In this document: positions 58,363-64,000 of the stretch, one piece after another
Numbering within the stretch: position 1 is the stretch's first letter
Layout of the letters: every line of letters starts with the position of its first letter
Assembly: GCF_050908995.1 (NCBI RefSeq)
Contig: NC_135119.1
Location: 10,912,001-10,976,000, forward strand
DNA from: Andrena cerasifolii
Taxonomy: Eukaryota > Arthropoda > Insecta > Hymenoptera > Andrenidae
Reading direction: 5' to 3'
Length of the DNA: 64,000 nt
The notes under the pieces: model-generated
Databases searched by the model: none
Told to the model about the DNA's origin: nothing
What the model saw: the letters and a program-made list of their open reading frames with translations, nothing else
Made by a program: the position numbers and the translations under genes

Positions 58363-58609
58363 GTAGGATGAAAAGTTGTAAGGAACCATATGTTGCAAAT
58401 GAATCGTTTTCTTGTAAAAGAAGGTTAAAGTTACGACCAGTTGGAGCGCGCAGAGATCCGAGGGGGCGGAGCGCTCCTCCCACTAGTGGCCACCAAGCTC
58501 CGCCCAAAAGCGTAACTCTGCGTAATCCAATTGGTCGAAACTTTAACTTTCTTTAACAAGCAAACGGTTTACTTGCGAAACATGGTTCCTTTACAACTTT
58601 TCATTCTAC
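58363..58609. mobile_element. Palindromic MITE family A, best-preserved copy
   Basis: The terminal inverted repeat GTAGGATGAAAAGTTGTAAG with GGAACCAT on the left faces ATGGTTCCTTTACAACTTTT with CATTCTAC on the right. Subterminal AATGAATCGTTTTCTTGT and TTAAAGTTACGACC are mirrored by AAACTTTAACTTTC and CAAACGGTTTACTTG. The core has GGGGGCGGAGCGCTCC facing AAGCTCCGCCC. Relatives are at 21711 and 31298. No transposase is encoded. Confidence 0.85.
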
Positions 58610-59714
58610 CGACCGGTAGAATAAGCGAGGGTAAAGAAATTTGATCTAGCACCTCAATGTCAATGCAAATTGCACTTCCTTCTACCTTCACCAAACGGAT
58701 CACGTAGTTTCCTAAATACCCTCATAAAATCAGCCTTAAGCTACATCGACTTGATCGATATTCGCAAGCGTTACATATCAAACACCCCTTAGCCCCAGCT
58801 TTACACCACCCCGAACGCCTGCACCGTTGTTCCCCCACAGGGTACACTTCCCCCGATAGACTACATCAGGGATAAAGGGTCCACGAATATTTCCCCTTAC
58901 CCATAAAGTCTCCTCTAAAACGAGCTCCCGCTGACAACGCGTGGACCCGTTGAAACCTCCCTCGCCCATGGCAGAACATCGCACCTTTAAATCTGAATCC
59001 CACCCCCCGAGACCCTGCCACGATTCCTCAGACTTCCCAACCGCGAAACTTTCCAGTCATCCCTCAGCCTCCTTATCTCAACGTTTTCAACCGGCTTCTC
59101 CATAAAATCGCGTTCCTCATTGGAAAGCCCCTCCCCCAACCAAGAATCCTAACAAATTCTAACGAAAGAGGAGCTCCTTTCATCCCTCCGTTCAATTCCC
59201 CGTCTCGATGTCTCCCGCCTCTGCAGCCGCGAATTCGGTGTCCTCGTTTCGAATCATCACATCCTCCCGCGTGGAAGGGGCATTAATCCCCGCTGTCTCA
59301 TTAACGCCGCGCGACAGGCAATCCGTCGCGCAGCCCGCCCGGAGGCGCGCGCTTGGAGAGAGGGGAGAAGAACCGCGCGTCTCCCCGTGAAAAGAGTATC
59401 AGTGAAAGGCCGGCTGCAATTACGATTCCATCGAAATCTGGGCCAGGACGCGGCGGCCGTTTATCAGGACAGGAGTCAGGGCCTGGGACAATGGAAGCTG
59501 CGCTGAATTCCCTTTCCATCCGCGCCACGTCCATTCAGCGGGCATGCTGCTCGTGATTAACGCTGTAGAAAGCACCCTCGGACTCCCAGCTAATTAATTC
59601 TTTCTTCGGATCCACCGTCGCCGCGTCTGTTGTTTCACCGTGACCGTTGCCACTCGTCGCACCTACAGCCGTTTCCCCACTGTGTCTACAGTTGCCAATC
59701 GGCAACGCTGCTCG

Positions 59715-60575
59715 GTGGTGCCTAGTGTTCCTGATTTCTCCATATTTTTTGTTCCTCGGGAAATCAGAAATGAGATCATATTTCTTGAGAATTCTCGAGA
59801 AATTGAAAAAAATATTGCAAAAATTATAAAAATTAAAATATAATATTTATCAAAAACACAAGAAAAGTTTAACTAAATTATTATTTCTGTCTAATTTATA
59901 CAAAACTTGTGTAAATGAAAAATAGATATTAAATATAATTGGTAAATTTATTTATTTAATAAAAAATTTGTACAAAGCGAAACATTACTTTTTGGTTTTA
60001 AAATTTATTTTTAAATAGCACTATGCGTCTAATGTAGCGTCAGCGAATCTATTTCTTTTTTGTGGCAAAATCTGTTACTGTTATATTTTGACGTTTTATA
60101 TATATATCTCGGCTGTTAAATGAAAAATGCGTCTTTTGATCCTTTTGGAAGAAATTCTGGATCGTGCAAAAATTTTATACGGGACACAATAGTCTTATCT
60201 CCTCTTTTCTATATTTCTTTTTTAATAGGCACAAGAAACTCATTAGGTACTTAATTCAGTATACAATTTTTCTAAATTTTTAAATAAGAATTTAAGAGCA
60301 CCTTCAGCAGTTAATAATATCGAATCTTCTGTACTGTGATTTTCTATTGGAATTCATTTAGATCTAATGTTATTAATAAGATGTATTATAAATTGTAGAT
60401 GTGTTTATACGTCCGCGATTAACTAGTAATACATTCATTTACGAAAATAAATGAAACTTATAATATTTTTCCTAGACTTAAGTTTCTCGAGAAATACTAT
60501 AATTTCTCGAGAAATAAGAAATAAGCAATTATAAAATTTCTCGAGAAATTCTCGAGAAGGAACACTAGTGGCGCC
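59715..60575. mobile_element. 845-bp hAT-like non-autonomous element
   Basis: The element at 59723-60567 starts TAGTGTTCC and ends GGAACACTA. It is flanked by GTGGTGCC (59715-59722) and GTGGCGCC (60568-60575), an 8-bp duplication with one difference. TAGTG ends and 8-bp duplications fit the hAT superfamily. The subterminal regions hold several TTTCTCGAGAAA palindromes, which may be transposase-binding sites. The interior is AT-rich and non-coding, in contrast to the GC-richer DNA on both sides. Confidence 0.85.
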
Positions 60576-61843
60576 AAACGAAGTGTACCATCCGTTCATC
60601 CTAAGAGAAATCGGTAAGGGCGTATGTCTACCCTTGGGATTCCGAAGACGTGTCTGTGTGTTTGGGTCGCATGGTTTGCAAATCCAAACGCATACCGATT
60701 TACCGATCGGCAAATACCGATACAGTGGGGGCGCGGCTTACGATTCTCCTTCGCGCAGGGTCGCTGCCGGAGCACGCTTTCCCGCGAGGGATGGAGAACG
60801 CGAAAACAATCGGGATCGAGGTCGATTTCGAGTGTAAACGCGATCAGCGAGGCAATCTACGTAGTGGGTCGGCACCGCGAGAAATGGGTTTATTATAAAC
60901 CGCGGATTTGCAATGGAGATCCGGGCGCTCGCGGAAATCGGCTTTTCCAGCGCGTCCGGGCGGTCGATTTTTCATTGGGCGGGATTATCCTGGGAAATAA
61001 CATTTGCTTCGTTTACAGAGAAGACCGAGCGCGTTATCGCGGGCTATTGAAATTCAGAGTGTTTCGCGGGGAATCGGTGGCTGGTTAACTTACGAGTCAT
61101 TTTTCGCGCAAGAGTTATAGCTCTCGGGTGGTGATGTATTTTGGAGATTCTGTCGGGGCGGTGGCTCGGGTTTGGTAATATTTCGCGACGGGAGATTTCT
61201 CTTGTATGGCCGCTATCATTTTTCAGCGTGCTGCCTTGCACGAGAAGCGTTTTTCGGTGCTAGCAACCGCCCGCTTTGGGGAAAGGGAAAGGAACGCGTT
61301 CTGCCTCGTAAATTCGCGCGATACTCGCGTATGGAACGTGCTGGCCGTCAGGATTGCTGGAGTTTATTCCGTGGTTTGGGGATTATTTGGGTCTTGAAGG
61401 GAATTTTGGACAGAGAGCTGTAATATTGCAGTTTAATTTGGAGGATTCTTGGCTGAAGTTTGTTTGTTGATGCAGCTTTTTGGTATTCATTATATGCATT
61501 AGTTGCGGCAGTTTCGGGGTACGGATTGCAGCGGATTCTGGGTAAGTAGAAGACAGAGTGGTAGAGGTGAAATAAGGATTAGGACAGAATGTGGGATTTA
61601 GAATTGAAGAGGTTATTATAGAATTTAACTCTCGGTTGTCACACGTATTTCTTCGAACAGAATTGTCACGCTGGGACGATTCGACCTCAGTTAATTTTCA
61701 ATCAGCTGCTGGCTGAAATCTATCCGTTAAATTAAGGGATTGCATAAGTTTGGCTGCGACGAAAATGATTGGCTTTAGGAATTTTTATTTTGAGGTTTTA
61801 GTAAAAAAATAGAAGAAAATACTAATTGCACATGATTTGTTAA

Positions 61844-62282
61844 TCCATAAAGTGCACGAAACAAAATTTTGTACTATAATTTTGGTATTAAATTATTTAC
61901 AATTTTTTAGGTGCTTTAGACCACTGCAGAAAGAATGGTCAACATGATATCTCCCTTTCAACATCGATGGATCTGAAAAGTAAAATGATATTCTTGTAAA
62001 ATAATGCTGCCATTATGGGCTGAGAGGCCAAATGTTTTTTTAAAAAAATGTGGCACTTTAAAATTAAATGACAATTTTTTAAACAAAGTATAAAAAAGGG
62101 CTGTCAGGCCATAATGACAACATTACTTTGCAAGAATATTATTTTATTTTTCAGAACCATCGATATTTAAGGGAGATATCATGCTGGCCATTTTTTCTGC
62201 GATGGTCTAAAGAACCTAAAAAATGATAAATAATTTAATACAAAAATTATTGTAAAAACAATTTTTCGTGCACTTAATTAAC
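61844..62282. mobile_element. Foldback element with GTGCACGAAA arms
   Basis: The left arm AAGTGCACGAAACAAAATTT, TTTTTTAGGTGCTTTAGACC, GATATCTCCCTTTCAACATC is mirrored by GATATTTAAGGGAGATATCA, GGTCTAAAGAACCTAAAAAA and TTTTTCGTGCACTT. The arms meet near 62040-62095, where GGCTGAGAGGCC and GGCTGTCAGGCC lie. TTAA occurs close to both ends (61840 and 62278 area) but not in perfectly equivalent positions. Non-coding. Confidence 0.8.
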
Positions 62283-62314
62283 ATTTAAAGTATCGTCGTG
62301 TTTCAAGTTTAAAC

Positions 62315-62359
62315 AGTAGTGCCGTTTTCAATGATGCCTCAAAGATATTTTACCTCAAA
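62315..62359 (+). repeat. Short dispersed repeat, copy 2
   Basis: It shares TTTTCAATGATGCCTCAAAG and its flanks with 3800-3844 in the cathepsin L gene. It lies 33 bases after the foldback element above. Confidence 0.6.
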
Positions 62360-63329
62360 GTCATATTGCGACAATCAAGGTTCAATAGACCAGAGTAAAC
62401 TCGAGTAAGATTAAGCAGAGTCAAGTAAAATCTACTCAAGATTCTGAAATTTGTAATAAACCTAAATAAAATCGCCTAGAAACAAGTAGAATTGGGTTCC
62501 ATCGAGTAGAACAGCAGGAAATTTGGCGGACCTGTGAAACAAACCACGAAACAGAACCCACAAAAATGCACTCATCGAAATACAGAATAAGACACAAAGA
62601 ATCATACAATTCACCATAAATTCATCCTATACAACACGCGTTCCAAAGCTAAACATGTTCATAACACCCACCCTTGACCTTTCCTCCCTGAATTTGGACC
62701 GACCAGCACACAGGCGCAAAAGAAGAATACCGTTGAAAGCTCCGAATTTATGGATCAGCCCAATGCTTGTCCATTTTCGCGGGCGTTCGTACGCAATTCA
62801 GCGAAGAAAGAGGTCCGAACGATTCCCTTGCGGATTGGTCGATTCGGGGTGAAAGAGGGAGGAAACGGAAGGAAGTCGCCCCCAAAAGGATTCGCTGTAT
62901 CGGGGCCGGTGGCTAGAGGCCGAGGTTTTCCGTTCGTCGTACGTGACCGTGTCGATGGGAGGACGAAGTGTGCAATTAACGAAACGCGGTTGGAATATCG
63001 ATAACCCCTAAAGCGGGGGTTCGGTTCTCTCGAAAAGCGGTCCGCGGAAAGAGCAGATGGAGGTGGGTGAAAACGAGGGTTAGGGAAAGGGGTTATAAAG
63101 CAACAACGTGATACGCCAGTGAAAGCAACCAGAGAAGAGGGGACGGAAGGGATGCAGAGAGTGACCGCGCTCGCTTGAATTTCAAAAGCTCACAGCTTCG
63201 CGGCTTGGTCCGTGCTTCATGGCTCGGAACGCGTCGGAAAGCTTCGGGCAATTTATACCACTCGACCCCTCGAGCCGTCCACCGAAACGGCTGCGCCCAA
63301 GGCCGAGCTTTTCTGGTTCTGAGATATCG

Positions 63330-64000
63330 AATTTGGAGCATTCTGATCTTCAGCTTTTGAACATTGCGTTTCCGAGGTTGGGGAGTTTTGATCTTGAGCT
63401 TTTGAGGTGGGTGATTCGGGATTCGGAGCTTTCTGATCTGAAGCTTCTGAGATAAGAGATTTAAGATTCGAAGCGTTTTTATCTTAACGTAACGGATTCC
63501 AAGCGTTCTGATCTTGAGCTACCGAATTCGCAGCGTTCTGACGTTGAGCAACCGAATTTCGAGTGTTCGGATCGTGCGCTACCGAATTTGAAGCGTTCGG
63601 ATCTTGCGCTACCGAATTCGGAGCGTTTCTGATCTTGCGCTACCGAATTCCAAGCGTTCTGATCTTAAGCCTTCAAATTCGGAGCTTTCTGATCTTGAGC
63701 TCCCGACTTCTGAGCATTCGGATCTTGCGCTACCGAATTCGGAGCGTTTCTGATCTTACGCTACCGAATTCCAAGCGTTCTGATGTTGAGCAACCGAATT
63801 TCGAGTGTTCGGATCGTGCGCTACCGAATTTGAAGCGTTTGGATCTGGCGCTACCGAATTCGGAGCGTTTCTGATCTTACGCTACCGAATTCCAAGCGTT
63901 CTGATCTTAAGCCTTCAAATTCGGAGCGTTCTGATCTTGAGCTGCCGACTTCTGAGCATTCGGATCTTGCGCTACCGAATTCGGAGCGTTTCTGATCTTA
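63330..64000 (+). repeat. 30-bp minisatellite with a 242-bp higher-order period, open at the window end
   Basis: Units of the form GATCTTGCGCTACCGAATTC plus GGAGCGTTCT repeat from about 63480 to the last base, with a more diverged lead-in from 63330. Distinct variants recur in fixed order. The variant with GAGCAACCGAATTTCGAG appears at 63543 and 63785, and the variant with GCCTTCAAATTCGG at 63669 and 63911, both exactly 242 bases apart. This corresponds to eight units per higher-order block. Some units have an extra T (31 bp). The frame stays open over part of the array by arithmetic only. Confidence 0.9.

Larger units (their letters stand above)
18651..64000. other. Presumed long intron or gene desert, no convincing + strand exon
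   Basis: After the donor at 18651 no segment combines a coding-like frame with good splice sites on the + strand. Stretches not listed separately, including 19870-21700, 23350-25080, 31520-33600, 36690-38140, 40450-42620, 43600-45140, 50070-51900, 52000-53480, 55140-57440, 58620-59700 and 60600-61840, contain ordinary non-coding DNA with alternating GC-richer and AT-rich patches and occasional simple repeats. Whether this is one intron cannot be decided from sequence alone. Confidence 0.45.

Noticed and set aside
60624..61088. 154-aa plus-strand frame
   Set aside because: Overlaps several other frames of similar length in GC-rich DNA; composition is not protein-like.

Overview
The window is nuclear DNA of an insect, most likely a hymenopteran (bee, ant or wasp relative). 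The reasons are small exons with GT-AG introns, an arthropod-type cathepsin L gene, a codanin-1 homologue with insect-like intron spacing, and very repeat-rich long introns full of MITEs, foldback elements and minisatellites. The exact species cannot be read from the sequence. There are no bacterial features, operons or CRISPR arrays.

Layout. (1) 1-4.4 kb: a complete cathepsin L cysteine protease gene on the + strand, six coding exons from 1843 to 4374, 343 aa, with all catalytic residues, plus a likely 5' UTR exon ending at 868. (2) 4.4-6.5 kb: no recognisable exon, but a nest of inverted-repeat elements, including a 71-bp hAT-like mini-element with a perfect 8-bp target duplication. (3) 6.5-11.0 kb: nine + strand exons of codanin-1 (CDAN1/Dlt, an ASF1-binding chromatin protein), from about the middle of the protein to the stop at 10992. 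The N-terminal part is not found between the protease and this gene. Three of the introns carry three different MITE families; the first is almost entirely one 735-bp foldback element. (4) 11.0-12.8 kb: 3' UTR with an AATAAA at 11484, then AT-rich intergenic DNA. (5) 12.8-13.6 kb: a GC-richer promoter and 5' UTR exon with a good donor at 13599. (6) 18452-18650: one exon starting a protein with a single visible membrane segment, resembling the first helix of a secretin/adhesion-type receptor. (7) 18.65-64 kb: no convincing further exon on the + strand. This is probably the start of a very long intron, although an intergenic stretch cannot be excluded. It holds two tRNA-like Pol III-type units, at least three copies of one palindromic MITE family, several TTAA-flanked foldback elements, a hAT-like element, and many minisatellites with periods of 9, 11, 15, 24, 30, 31, 36, 91 and 169 bp. 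One of these has a 242-bp higher-order organisation and runs off the window end. A single possible minus-strand exon is noted near 40.2-40.4 kb.

The two identified genes have no known joint pathway: cathepsin L works in lysosomes or gut lumen, and codanin-1 in the cytosol and nucleus on histone chaperone traffic. Their interest lies in the arrangement: the protease may sit inside a long 5' intron of codanin-1. I do not see a clearly new biological system. The strongest unusual items are the foldback element filling a codanin-1 intron, a possible dead-end alternative exon in cathepsin L, and the higher-order minisatellite at the window end.
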